A stretch of 64,000 bases of DNA, taken from contig JADKIP010000011.1 of the NCBI GenBank assembly GCA_016721185.1, positions 62,001-126,000 of the forward strand, in the 5' to 3' direction. Below, in pieces: positions 16,974-28,769 of the stretch. The position numbers and the translations under genes were made by a program. The notes beneath the pieces were generated by a model that saw only the letters and a list, made by a program, of their open reading frames with translations, searched no databases and was not told where the DNA came from. This stretch comes from Candidatus Dechloromonas phosphorivorans (lineage in GTDB: Bacteria > Pseudomonadota > Gammaproteobacteria > Burkholderiales > Rhodocyclaceae). Every line of letters starts with the position of its first letter. The stretch's first letter is position 1.

Positions 16974-18343
16974 CACATGGGCGTCAGTTCCATATCCAGT
17001 CCGCCACCGGGGCGGGAACGGCCAAAACCGGTCTGCGATCCTGTCCCCAACTGGACTGCCGGCTGGCCTTGAGCTGCGGCAATTTTATTGACCTCGCGCA
17101 ATCGCCGGATCAGGCGCGCCAGCAAGACACTCCGCATCCGCTCAAGCAATTCCTCCGATGAAAGCGCCAGGGCCGATGCATTGACTTCGAGGAAAAGCGT
17201 GGTTTCGAGGGTAACCGCCGAGGCATGCCGGTGATTGCTTGACGGGTGCAGATAGGCCACTTCACCGACTGGCTCACTCGGTCCAAGGCGGCAAAGTGCT
17301 CGACCATCGATAGAAATTTCGACACAGCCGGAAATAACAATACCGAACATCCGGTTATTGTCACCTTCTCGAATAATTGCGACATTGGGCGAGACTTCAC
17401 GCCAGACGGCAACGCGCAGGACTTCCCAAATTTCATCGTTATCAAACTCGGTAAAGAAATCGAGCTTGCGTAGCACCTCGAAATGGCGAGTGTCCTGCAC
17501 CGTCTGATCGTCTTCAAAAATCTGATAGCGCACCGCTGACAGATCTTTGGCGAACTCGGCACCATTGCGGTAACGGCTGTACAAGTCTTTTTCCAGTGCT
17601 CGCCGCAAAATGGCGTTCAGCCCTTCAGGCAAGTTCGGATTCAGCGCCGTGACAGCCGGGGCATCGGTATTGATAATCCGGTAGATCAACGTCGCCTGAT
17701 TGGAGGCACGGAAAGGTAACCGCCCGGTCAGCAGTTGAAACATCACGACACCCAGCGAGTACAAATCAGTTTTCTGATTGAGCGGATAGCCCTTGATCTG
17801 TTCCGGCGACATATAGGCCGGAGAACCAACGCCCATGATGAAGGTCGAGTCGCGGTCCATATCCTTGTTCATGTTCAAGGCCAAGCCGAAATCAGCGATT
17901 TTCGGCTCGTCGTTGGCGGCAATCATGATGTTGGCCGGCTTGATATCGCGATGGATGATGCCTTGCCGATAGGCGCTGTCGAGCGCCATGCAGCACTTGA
18001 AAATGATGCCGATAACCCGGTGCATCGGCAACAACTTGTCGATCCGGCAGTGCTCCTCAAGATTGAAGCCCTGGATGTACTCCATCGCCAGGTAAGCAAA
18101 ATCATCCTCAACCACGGCATCAAAAACCCGCACGATATTCGGATGATCAAGCCGCCTGGAAACCATGCCTTCGTTCTGGAACAACTTGCGCATGCGCCGC
18201 GACATCGCCGCAGAATCCTGGCCGAAGCGGATAACCTTGACGGCGACCTGGCGCTCGGATTCCGGGTCATCGCAGAGGTAGACCGTAGCAGTCGCCCCCT
18301 TACCCAGTTCACCACGCACGCGGTATCTGCCTATCGTTTCCAT
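16973..18343 (-). CDS. Ser/Thr protein kinase with C-terminal cyclic-nucleotide-binding domain
   Basis: 456 residues from ATG 18343 (METIGRYRVRGELGKG); the frame is open to a GTG at 18382 and neither start has a clear ribosome-binding site. The kinase motifs are complete: Gly loop GELGKGATATVY, VAVKVIRF Lys, HRDIKPANIM, IADFGLALN and YMSPEQ. From about residue 300 there is a cNMP-binding fold (FFTEFDNDEIWEVLRVA..., GCVEISIDG, GEVAYL...RHASAVT), resembling the phosphate-binding cassette. No transmembrane helix is seen, so it is cytoplasmic. The fusion suggests a Hanks-type kinase gated by cAMP, cGMP or a related ligand. It is convergent with the heme chemoreceptor; a functional link is only suggested by proximity. 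Confidence 0.9.
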   Translation of the reverse strand: METIGRYRVRGELGKGATATVYLCDDPESERQVAVKVIRFGQDSAAMSRRMRKLFQNEGMVSRRLDHPNIVRVFDAVVEDDFAYLAMEYIQGFNLEEHCRIDKLLPMHRVIGIIFKCCMALDSAYRQGIIHRDIKPANIMIAANDEPKIADFGLALNMNKDMDRDSTFIMGVGSPAYMSPEQIKGYPLNQKTDLYSLGVVMFQLLTGRLPFRASNQATLIYRIINTDAPAVTALNPNLPEGLNAILRRALEKDLYSRYRNGAEFAKDLSAVRYQIFEDDQTVQDTRHFEVLRKLDFFTEFDNDEIWEVLRVAVWREVSPNVAIIREGDNNRMFGIVISGCVEISIDGRALCRLGPSEPVGEVAYLHPSSNHRHASAVTLETTLFLEVNASALALSSEELLERMRSVLLARLIRRLREVNKIAAAQGQPAVQLGTGSQTGFGRSRPGGGLDMELTPM

Positions 18344-18434
18344 ACCGAAGTTATGTAACAAATCATTGAATAATCGTAGCACGCACCGGGGTTACAAAGG
18401 CGCGCTTAGTTGTCGAAGAATATTTACCAACGCT

Positions 18435-18462
18435 CTTGAAAGCGTTAGCGCAGCCCCCATGT
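18435..18462 (+). promoter_or_regulatory. Sigma-32 heat-shock promoter of grpE
   Basis: CTTGAAA at 18435-18441 and CCCCATGT at 18455-18462 match the sigma-32 consensus with a 13-base spacer. They lie about 30 bases before the grpE start, implying heat-inducible transcription of grpE-dnaK-dnaJ. Confidence 0.85.
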
Positions 18463-18491
18463 ATTGAAACAGTTTATTTGGAGAACCGCCG

Positions 18492-19061
18492 ATGTCCAAC
18501 CCCGAATCGATCCAGGAAAGCATGCTGGGTAACGAACCAATCACCGAATCCATTTTGGAAACCGCCGCCGAGGCGAACGCAAACGACAAGGTCGACACTT
18601 TGCCCAGCATTCATGAGCAGTTTCGTTTGCTGGAACTGCAGGCTGCCGAACATTACGATGCCTGGCTACGCGCCAAAGCCGAGGGCGAAAACATCCGCCG
18701 CCGGGCTCAGGAAGATATTTCCAAGGCGCACAAATTTGCTGTCGAGAGATTTGCTGGCGAACTGCTGGCGGTCAAGGATAGTCTCGAAGCGGCGCTGGCG
18801 GTGCCGGAGCAAACCGTTGACAGCTTCAAGTCGGGTGTTGAACTGACCCTGAAGCAACTGGTAGCCGCCTTTGAAAAAAATGCACTGCATGAAGTTAATC
18901 CGGCGGGCGAAAAGTTTGATCCGCACAAGCATCAGGCAATTGGCATGCTCGACTCGGAGCAGGAAGCCAATACCGTGGTCAGCGTGCTGCAAAAAGGCTA
19001 CACGATCGCCGAGCGCGTGCTGCGCCCGGCGCTGGTCATGGTCGCCAAACCGAAGTCTTGA
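18492..19061 (+). CDS. grpE: Nucleotide exchange factor GrpE
   Basis: 189 residues. GrpE releases ADP from DnaK, resetting the chaperone cycle. An acidic N-terminal segment leads into a long coiled coil (LRAKAEGENIRRRAQEDISK...), typical of the dimerisation helices. The C-terminal beta domain has KFDPHKHQAIGML and TVVSVLQKGYTIAERVLRPALV, the family signature. GGAGAA lies 8 nt before the ATG. It is the first gene of the heat-shock cluster, directly behind a sigma-32 promoter and 66 nt before dnaK. Confidence 0.97.
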   Translation: MSNPESIQESMLGNEPITESILETAAEANANDKVDTLPSIHEQFRLLELQAAEHYDAWLRAKAEGENIRRRAQEDISKAHKFAVERFAGELLAVKDSLEAALAVPEQTVDSFKSGVELTLKQLVAAFEKNALHEVNPAGEKFDPHKHQAIGMLDSEQEANTVVSVLQKGYTIAERVLRPALVMVAKPKS

Positions 19062-19127
19062 AATTCGGGGCCACGCCCCCAACTCCAGAACATCACAAAT
19101 TCATTCGCATTCAGTAAAGGAAAAAAC

Positions 19128-21062
<1,935 letters not shown>

Positions 21063-21143
21063 TCTGACTTCACCTTACGGCGTCGGGCCCGCGGATATTT
21101 TCCGGCGGCGCTCGGCGCCTTTGTCACTTGATGGGCAGGAAAG

Positions 21144-22271
<1,128 letters not shown>

Positions 22272-22297
22272 TTGCGAGGTTTGAGTACTGTTTTACA

Positions 22298-22345
22298 TTG
22301 CCCCGTCGCCACAGAGAATCTGCAGCGGCGGGGCAAATTATTTTT
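22298..22345 (+). terminator. Terminator after dnaJ
   Basis: The stem TTGCCCCG-T-CGC pairs with GCGG-CGGGGCAA around a 12-16 nt loop, followed by ATTATTTTT. It ends the heat-shock cluster. The remaining bases to 22553 show no gene. Confidence 0.7.
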
Positions 22346-22553
22346 GCCGTTTTTTCCAGTTGACCGTAGGAGTTGCGGTTGCATCCATAGTCGCAGCAGC
22401 TGATAAGGGCGCTTTGATTTCAGCTTTATAACAACACACCAAAAACAGCTTTGCTGACAGCCTGCCCAGCCATGGCCGAAGTCAGGAAAAGAGCTGTTCC
22501 CGCTCCGCTGTCCGACTGCTAGAATCCTTGAACAACAATCGGGGAGAGTAATA

Positions 22554-23699
22554 ATGCAAGTCCTGAAGCGGCTGGCCGCAATTAGTGCAATTGCTTTTTC
22601 CACCCTGGGCTGGGCAACAGACCCTGGCGTTACCGATAGCGCCATCACGATCGGCATGTCGGCCCCCTTCTCGGGGCCCAATGGGGCTTATGGCCTCGAT
22701 ATGCGACAAACCATTCAGGCTTATTTTGAACAGTTGAACAAGGCCGGCGGCATCAATGGCCGAAAACTTGATCTGGTGGCGCTTGACGATGGTTATGAAA
22801 CGGAGCGCACCGTTGCCAATACCAAGAGCCTCATTCAGGAAAAAAAAGCCTTTGCATTGCTCGCCTATTACGGTTCCAGCCCAACAACCGAAGCACTGAA
22901 TACCGTTATTGGCCCAGCCAAAGTGCCGCTGGTAGGAACAATCTCTGGCGCAAATTCATTGCGCGAGCCGATCAGTGCCAATCCCAACTCACGCTACATG
23001 TTTAACATCCGCGCCAGCTACGCAGATGAAACCGAAGCCATGGTGGAGCAACTGGTTTCCCTTGGCATGAAACGTATTGCCGTCTTCTATCAAAATGACG
23101 GATTCGGGAAATCCGGGCTGGAAGGCGTTTCCGCCGCCTTACGCAAGCATACGCTGGAGCCAGTTGCCGCGGGGAGCATTGAGCGTAACTCCGTTGATGT
23201 GACCAAAGCGGTAGAGTTGATTGGCAAGACAAACCCACAGGCGGTGGTCATGGTGACGCTCTACAAACCGACCGCCGCTTTTGTCAAAGCGATGAAAAAA
23301 GCGGGCCAGAACCCCATGTTCATGACGCTTTCGCCGGTCGGCACCGAGCAACTCGTCCAGGAACTTGGTCCGGAAGCACGCGGCATCGGTATTTCCCAGG
23401 TTGTGCCCTATCCGTGGAACGATGTCACGCCGGTAGTCCGTGAATACCAAAAGCTCGCCGCCAAACCGGGCAGCTATTCTTATTACGGCATTGAAGGGTA
23501 TCTGATGGCCCGTACCTTGGTCGAAGGATTGAAACGCGCTGGCCGCGACCTCAATCGGGAGAAACTCATTTCGGCGCTGGAGAGCATCAATAATGTCGAC
23601 TTTGGTGGCTTCCGTATCAATTATTCGCCCACTACCCGCCACGGCTCACGTTTTGTCGAGCTGACCGTGGTCGGGCCAGGTGGCAAAGTTCTCAAGTGA
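22554..23699 (+). CDS. Branched-chain amino-acid-type ABC transporter substrate-binding protein
   Basis: 381 residues. A signal peptide (MQVLKRLAAISAIAFSTLGWA) directs export to the periplasm. The mature part begins DSAITIGMSAPFSGPNGAYG and has KAGGINGRKLDLVALDDGYE, the type 1 periplasmic-binding fold (Peripla_BP_6, LivJ/LivK/UrtA relatives). GGGGAGAG precedes the ATG. No permease or ATPase genes are adjacent, so it is an orphan receptor here and the ligand cannot be told from the sequence. It is flanked by terminators on both sides and is probably monocistronic. Confidence 0.92.
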   Translation: MQVLKRLAAISAIAFSTLGWATDPGVTDSAITIGMSAPFSGPNGAYGLDMRQTIQAYFEQLNKAGGINGRKLDLVALDDGYETERTVANTKSLIQEKKAFALLAYYGSSPTTEALNTVIGPAKVPLVGTISGANSLREPISANPNSRYMFNIRASYADETEAMVEQLVSLGMKRIAVFYQNDGFGKSGLEGVSAALRKHTLEPVAAGSIERNSVDVTKAVELIGKTNPQAVVMVTLYKPTAAFVKAMKKAGQNPMFMTLSPVGTEQLVQELGPEARGIGISQVVPYPWNDVTPVVREYQKLAAKPGSYSYYGIEGYLMARTLVEGLKRAGRDLNREKLISALESINNVDFGGFRINYSPTTRHGSRFVELTVVGPGGKVLK

Positions 23700-23717
23700 T
23701 TGCGCCGGTCATCCCAT

Positions 23718-23746
23718 AAAAAAGGCCCTTTTTCAGGGCCTTTTTT
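23718..23746. terminator. Bidirectional terminator between the binding protein gene and cysS
   Basis: AAAAAAGGCCCT-TTTTC-AGGGCCTTTTTT is a perfect hairpin flanked by A and T runs, lying between convergent genes. Confidence 0.9.
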
Positions 23747-23761
23747 CATCTCTGCACAAGA

Positions 23762-25135
23762 TCAGGCTCTTCGCCAGGTGCTTCCCTGCGGGCTGTCGTC
23801 AAGCACGATACCCGCAGCCTTGAGTTCGTCGCGAATGCGATCCGCCTCAGCAAAGTTTTTAGCTTTTTTGGCAGCCGCACGATCCGCAATCATCTTTTCA
23901 ATGGCCGACTCATCCAATCCAGCGACACCAGCCCCACCCTGCAGGTAAACCATCGGTTCGCGTTCCAGCAAGCCAATGATGCCGCCAAGAGATTTAAGAA
24001 GCGCCGAGAGCTCAGCGCTACGCTGACGATTCACCTCACCAGCAAGCTCAAACAAGGTGGCAATTGCTCCATGTGAATCGAAATCCTCGTTGAGCGCCGC
24101 CTTGAAACGAGCCGCAAAATCGTTACTCCAGTCGATGTCGACCGCAGCACTCGGCGGCACGTCGCGCAAAGCGAAGTAAAGGCTGTCCAGACTACGCTTA
24201 GCATCGTCAAGGTGGGCATCGGAGTAATTCAACGGACTGCGGTAATGGGCACGCAGGATGAAGTAGCGCACCACCTCGGCATCGTAACGACCGAGAACTT
24301 CACGAATGGTAAAAAAGTTGCCCAGGGATTTCGACATTTTTTCGTTGTCAACCCGGACAAAACCATTGTGCATCCAGTAATTAACGAAAGTACATTGATG
24401 CGCGCCTTCCGATTGGGCAATTTCATTCTCATGGTGCGGAAACTGCAGATCCTGCCCGCCACCGTGAATATCGAAATGCTGGCCGAGCAACTTTGAGCTC
24501 ATCGCCGAACATTCGATATGCCAACCCGGACGACCTTCACCCCAGGGTGACTCCCAGGCCGGCTCACCGGGCTTGGCGTGCTTCCAGAGGACAAAATCAA
24601 GCGGATCCTGCTTGGCAGAGTCGACCTCAACCCGCTCGCCCGCACGCAGATCGTCAAGCGACTTACCGGAAAGCTTGCCGTAACCGTCAAACTTGCGGAC
24701 AGCGTAATTCACGTCGCCATCCGTTGCCTGATAGGCGAGCCCTTTAGCCTCAAGCTGACTAATCAATTCGAGCATCTCCGGCACAAACTCGGTCGCTCGC
24801 GGCTCGAAATCCGGCCGCAATACGCCCAGCGCATCGGCGTCTTCGTGCATGAAGGCAATGAAGCGATTGGTCAGTTGCTGGATCGTTTCCCCATTTTCAG
24901 CCGCACGCCGAATGATCTTGTCATCAATATCGGTGATATTTCGGACATAGGTCACGTCGTAACCGGAAGCCTTCAGCCAACGGTAGGCCATGTCAAAAAC
25001 CACCATCACGCGAGCATGGCCAAGATGGCAATAGTCATATACCGTCATCCCGCACACATACATGCGGACCTTGTTCGGTTCGATCGGTATAAAAAGCTGC
25101 TTTTCGCGCTTCAGGGAGTTATATATTTTGAGCAT
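23762..25135 (-). CDS. cysS: Cysteinyl-tRNA synthetase
   Basis: 457 residues, usual length. This class I synthetase charges tRNA-Cys. Visible signatures are the HIGH-type CHLGHARVMV near residue 31, zinc ligands in HIECSAMSSKLLG and GGGQDLQFPHHENEIAQSE, the KMSKSLGNFF loop, and the C-terminal anticodon-binding DALR-like region ending DELKAAGIVLDDSPQGSTWRR. It stands alone on the minus strand, divergent from the TPR gene 105 nt away. Confidence 0.98.
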   Translation of the reverse strand: MLKIYNSLKREKQLFIPIEPNKVRMYVCGMTVYDYCHLGHARVMVVFDMAYRWLKASGYDVTYVRNITDIDDKIIRRAAENGETIQQLTNRFIAFMHEDADALGVLRPDFEPRATEFVPEMLELISQLEAKGLAYQATDGDVNYAVRKFDGYGKLSGKSLDDLRAGERVEVDSAKQDPLDFVLWKHAKPGEPAWESPWGEGRPGWHIECSAMSSKLLGQHFDIHGGGQDLQFPHHENEIAQSEGAHQCTFVNYWMHNGFVRVDNEKMSKSLGNFFTIREVLGRYDAEVVRYFILRAHYRSPLNYSDAHLDDAKRSLDSLYFALRDVPPSAAVDIDWSNDFAARFKAALNEDFDSHGAIATLFELAGEVNRQRSAELSALLKSLGGIIGLLEREPMVYLQGGAGVAGLDESAIEKMIADRAAAKKAKNFAEADRIRDELKAAGIVLDDSPQGSTWRRA

Positions 25136-25240
25136 GCGGGGGTCGTTTTCTGGCGCTGCCGTCGCGCTTAAACCTATGGAATCACCGGCGTTTTTGGTAG
25201 AATGAAAAGATTGTAAAACCTTGAAAATTATAACATAGCG

Positions 25241-26335
25241 ATGACTTCCAAATCCCTGTCCCAGCCCCGTTTCAAGCAGCTAAAGACATTGCGTGCAATC
25301 GCTATCGGCTTGACCATCAGCTTCGCAGCGCCGGCCTTTGCCGACAATCTGCCGGAGGTTCAGCGCTTGATCAAGCAGGGTCAATACCCGCAAGCACTTG
25401 AAAAAGTCGACGCCTATCTGAGCAACAAGCCCAAGGATGCCCAAGGTCGATTCCTCAAAGGCCTGATCTACACGGAAATGAACAAGCCGGCAGAGGCGAT
25501 CAGCGTCTTTACCAAGCTCACTGAAGACTACCCGGAACTGCCCGAGCCGTATAACAACCTGGCGGTTCTCTATGCGCAGCAAAAACAATACGACAAAGCG
25601 CGTACCGCACTCGAAATGGCCATACGGACACACCCGTCCTACGCTATTGCTTATGAAAACCTGGGCGATGTTTATGCCAAGCTGGCTAGCCAGGCTTATG
25701 ACAAGGCCTTGCAACTCGACAACGCCAACGCAACCACTCAGAACAAACTGGCACTCATTCGCGACCTGATCACAACGTCAAGCAAAGGCAACGTCAAGCC
25801 AACAACAGCTACGCCTGCGGTTGCCAGCAAAGCAAGCCCCCCCACCGCAGCCCCGACCGCCAATGTCGTCACCACGACACCGAGCGCAGCTTCGACCGCC
25901 CCAGCCAAGGTCGCCGAGGCAAAGCCGGCAGCGATAGTTGCACCAGCGGTTGCACCAGCGCCCGCACCCGTTGCAGCGGTGGCCAAATCAGACGGCGCCA
26001 GTGAAGATATTGCCAAGGCCATTGCTGCCTGGGCGAGCGCCTGGTCACGCAAGGACGTCAAGTCGTACCTGTCGTCTTACGCCAGCGACTTCAACACCCC
26101 AAAGGGCGTGCCGCGCAAGGCTTGGGAAGACGAGCGCGAAGAGCGTATTGCCGGCAAGCCCGGCAAGATTTCAGTGACCTACGATGAGCCGAAAATTACC
26201 GTCAATGGAGACAAGGCGACTGTCGTATTCCGTCAACACTACAAGGCGCCGGGGCTGTCGAGTTCAACTAACAAGACACTCGTTTTGAGCCGAACCAGCG
26301 GCAAATGGTTGATCAAGGAAGAAAATTCACGCTGA
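25241..26335 (+). CDS. Secreted TPR protein with NTF2-like C-terminal domain
   Basis: 364 residues. The N-terminus has a signal sequence (LRAIAIGLTISFAAPAFA). TPR repeats occupy about residues 40-175 (GQYPQALEKVDAYLSNKP, PAEAISVFTKLTEDYPELP, KARTALEMAIRTHPSY). An Ala/Pro/Thr-rich linker (about 180-255) is low complexity. The C-terminal domain (SEDIAKAIAAWASAWSRKDV...YASDFNTP...LVLSRTSGKWLIKEE) is an NTF2/SnoaL-like fold. The stop codon overlaps the next start (TGATG). Since the downstream L,D-transpeptidase ends in the same kind of domain, the pair probably work together on the cell wall; that is inference. Confidence 0.85.
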   Translation: MTSKSLSQPRFKQLKTLRAIAIGLTISFAAPAFADNLPEVQRLIKQGQYPQALEKVDAYLSNKPKDAQGRFLKGLIYTEMNKPAEAISVFTKLTEDYPELPEPYNNLAVLYAQQKQYDKARTALEMAIRTHPSYAIAYENLGDVYAKLASQAYDKALQLDNANATTQNKLALIRDLITTSSKGNVKPTTATPAVASKASPPTAAPTANVVTTTPSAASTAPAKVAEAKPAAIVAPAVAPAPAPVAAVAKSDGASEDIAKAIAAWASAWSRKDVKSYLSSYASDFNTPKGVPRKAWEDEREERIAGKPGKISVTYDEPKITVNGDKATVVFRQHYKAPGLSSSTNKTLVLSRTSGKWLIKEENSR

Positions 26336-27696
26336 TGCTGGGGCGCAAGTTCATCCTGCTCGGGCTGGCCAGTTGTTTTGCCATTTCTCTTGTCACTGAC
26401 GCATTGGCCAAGGCACCGCCCAACCCGAAGCCAGGTAAAGCCCAAGTCAGCAAGGTCGCTGTAAAACCAGTCAGCAAAAAGGCAAAGCTCGGTAAGGCAG
26501 CCAAACTTGTTATGCCCTTGGCTACCGTGAGCACGGCGAAATTCGCCGTGGCAACACCTGCAACCCGCCTTCCGGCGGTTGTTTCGGACTCAGGCCCGGA
26601 AGCTCAGTTGGTGAAAATTTTCAAGGAAATTGAAGCCAACCGGCTAGGCAATGCCTTGCAACTGACTGATGCATTACTTAGCCAGCATCCGAATTACCGC
26701 CTGGCTAGCCTGATCAAAGGGGATCTGTTACTCGCCCGGCGGCAGGATATTCAGACTTTTGGGGCGATGACCGGCGCCCCGCCAGACAAGGTGGCCGATC
26801 TGCGTGCGGAAGCAATTGTTCGCCTGCGCGGCTATCGTGAAAAGCCGGAAACAAAGAACATCCCGCGCTATCTCCTGCAAATGCAGCCCGATCAGCGCCA
26901 TGCCATCGTCGTCGACACCAAGCGTTCCCGCCTCTATTTATACGAAAACGACCTGAGCAATGGCGGTCGACCACGTTTTGTCGCCGATTATTACGTCACG
27001 CAAGGAAAACTGGGCGCCGAGAAAGTATCGGAAGGCGACAAGAAGACACCGATTGGCGTTTATCACGTGACCAGCAGCATGCCGCGGCAAAAGTTGGCTG
27101 ATCTATACGGCAGCGGCGCCTTTCCGATCAATTACCCCAACGAATGGGACAAGCGCCAGGGGCGAAACGGCAGCGGCATCTGGCTGCACGGCACGCCTTC
27201 CAACACTTATTCCCGTCCGCCAAAGGCGTCCGAAGGTTGCGTCGTACTGACCAACCAGGACCTTGATATTGTCGCCAAGAGCCTGCAGGTTGGCTTGACC
27301 CCGGTGATTATCAGCAACTCGGTTGAGTGGTTGTCATTTGACGATTGGGCCAAAGAGCGCAACGAACTGAACAAGAGTATCGACGCCTGGCGCACTGATT
27401 GGGAAAGCCGCGATACCGAACGTTACATGCGGCACTATTCGAAGCGCTTCAAGACTAATGACCAAAGCTTGGAGCAATTTGCCGCCCAGAAAAAACAGGT
27501 CAATGCCAGCAAGGAATGGATCAAGGTCAAAACCGAGAATCTCTCCGTGTTTCGCAACCCTGGCAAGGAAGAAGTCGTCGTCGTTACGTTTGACCAGGAT
27601 TACCGCAGCAACAACCTGAATAATTTGATGAAAAAGCGCCAGTACTGGCTACGTGAAGATGGCAAATGGAAAATTATTTACGAAGGAAGTGCATGA
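26335..27696 (+). CDS. Periplasmic L,D-transpeptidase (YkuD) with NTF2-like tail
   Basis: 453 residues from ATG 26335, which overlaps the preceding stop; the frame extends to 26305 but that region lies in the previous gene. A signal or anchor segment (FILLGLASCFAISLVTDALA) is followed by a Lys-rich linker and a YkuD catalytic domain. The domain shows AIVVDTKRSRLYLYE, the conserved His in GIWLHGTPSNTYSRPP and the nucleophile segment SEGCVVLTNQDLD. Such enzymes cross-link peptidoglycan or attach proteins to it. The last about 110 residues (LNKSIDAWRTDWESRDTERY...WLREDGKWKIIYEG) are an NTF2-like domain similar to the tail of the preceding gene product. Its TGA overlaps the cyclophilin start. Confidence 0.9.
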   Translation: MLGRKFILLGLASCFAISLVTDALAKAPPNPKPGKAQVSKVAVKPVSKKAKLGKAAKLVMPLATVSTAKFAVATPATRLPAVVSDSGPEAQLVKIFKEIEANRLGNALQLTDALLSQHPNYRLASLIKGDLLLARRQDIQTFGAMTGAPPDKVADLRAEAIVRLRGYREKPETKNIPRYLLQMQPDQRHAIVVDTKRSRLYLYENDLSNGGRPRFVADYYVTQGKLGAEKVSEGDKKTPIGVYHVTSSMPRQKLADLYGSGAFPINYPNEWDKRQGRNGSGIWLHGTPSNTYSRPPKASEGCVVLTNQDLDIVAKSLQVGLTPVIISNSVEWLSFDDWAKERNELNKSIDAWRTDWESRDTERYMRHYSKRFKTNDQSLEQFAAQKKQVNASKEWIKVKTENLSVFRNPGKEEVVVVTFDQDYRSNNLNNLMKKRQYWLREDGKWKIIYEGSA

Positions 27697-28268
27697 TGTT
27701 GAAAAAGCTTACCGCTCTGTCTGCCGGCCTGCTGGTTTCTCTGGCGACCTGGGCCGCACCGACAGTTGAGATCACGACATCGCTGGGTGCGATCACCCTT
27801 GAGCTTTACCCGGAAAAGGCGCCGAGAACGGTTGAAATGTTTCTCTACAACGCCAAGCACGGTTTTTACGAGTCGACCATCTTTCATCGCGTCATCGATG
27901 GCTTCATGATTCAGGGGGGCGGCTTTAACCAGTCAATGACGGAAAAGAAGGTGCTCACCCCGGCCTTGAAAAGCGAAGCCACTAACGGGTTGACCAACGA
28001 TCGCGGCACCGTCGCCATGGCCCGTACGTCGGACCCGCACTCGGCCAAAGTTCAGTTCTTCGTCAATCTGAAGGACAACAATTTCCTCAACCACCGCACG
28101 ACGAACGACCCGCAGGGTTGGGGCTATACCGTCTTCGGCAAAGTCAGCAAGGGCATGGACGTCGTCGACAAGATTGCCAAAACCCCCACCGGCAATGCCG
28201 GCTATTACGAAAACGTTCCGACGACGCCTGTCATCATCCAGAACGTCAAAATCATCTCCGAAAAATAA
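27693..28268 (+). CDS. ppiA: Periplasmic peptidyl-prolyl cis-trans isomerase (cyclophilin)
   Basis: About 191 residues from the ATGATG at 27693, which overlaps the previous TGA. A signal peptide (KLTALSAGLLVSLATWA) precedes the cyclophilin domain. The domain has FHRVIDGFMIQGGGF (catalytic Arg), TVAMARTSDPHSAKVQFFVN and a late YTVFGKVSKGMDVVDKIA. The export signal separates it from its cytoplasmic neighbour ppiB. GGAAG precedes the start. Its place in the coupled run with the cell-wall enzyme fits envelope protein folding. Confidence 0.93.
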   Translation: MMLKKLTALSAGLLVSLATWAAPTVEITTSLGAITLELYPEKAPRTVEMFLYNAKHGFYESTIFHRVIDGFMIQGGGFNQSMTEKKVLTPALKSEATNGLTNDRGTVAMARTSDPHSAKVQFFVNLKDNNFLNHRTTNDPQGWGYTVFGKVSKGMDVVDKIAKTPTGNAGYYENVPTTPVIIQNVKIISEK

Positions 28269-28277
28269 GGACCTTTC

Positions 28278-28769
28278 ATGATCAAACTCACTACCAACCA
28301 TGGCGTAATCGGCCTTGAACTGAATGCCGAAAAGGCACCGAAGACGGTTGCCAACTTCCTCGCCTACGTTGAAGCCGGCCATTACAACAACACCGTTTTT
28401 CACCGTGTGATCAAAAACTTCATGATTCAGGGCGGCGGCATGGAGCCGGGCATGGATCAGAAGCCGTGCAATGCACCAGTTGAAAACGAAGCTGCCAATG
28501 GCCTGAAGAACAAGCGTGGCACGGTTGCCATGGCGCGCACCAATGATCCGCACTCGGCGACTGCCCAGTTTTTCATTAATACCGTTGACAACGATTTTCT
28601 CGACTTCAAATCAGCGTCCGGCCAGGGCTGGGGCTATTGTGTCTTTGCCGAAGTTGTTGAAGGCATGGATGTGGTCGACAAGATTCGTGCGGTCAAAACC
28701 GGCACCAAAGGCTTCCATCAGGATGTGCCGGCGGAAGATGTGATCATCGAAAAAGCAGAAGTCGTTTGA
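28278..28769 (+). CDS. ppiB: Cytoplasmic peptidyl-prolyl cis-trans isomerase B
   Basis: 163 residues with no signal peptide. Cyclophilin signatures are FHRVIKNFMIQGGGM, GTVAMARTNDPHSATAQFF and CVFAEVVEGMDVVDKIR. AAGGACC precedes the ATG. Only 9 nt separate it from ppiA, and its TGA overlaps the TTG start of lpxH, so the four genes 25241-28769 and lpxH appear to be one transcription unit. Confidence 0.96.
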   Translation: MIKLTTNHGVIGLELNAEKAPKTVANFLAYVEAGHYNNTVFHRVIKNFMIQGGGMEPGMDQKPCNAPVENEAANGLKNKRGTVAMARTNDPHSATAQFFINTVDNDFLDFKSASGQGWGYCVFAEVVEGMDVVDKIRAVKTGTKGFHQDVPAEDVIIEKAEVV

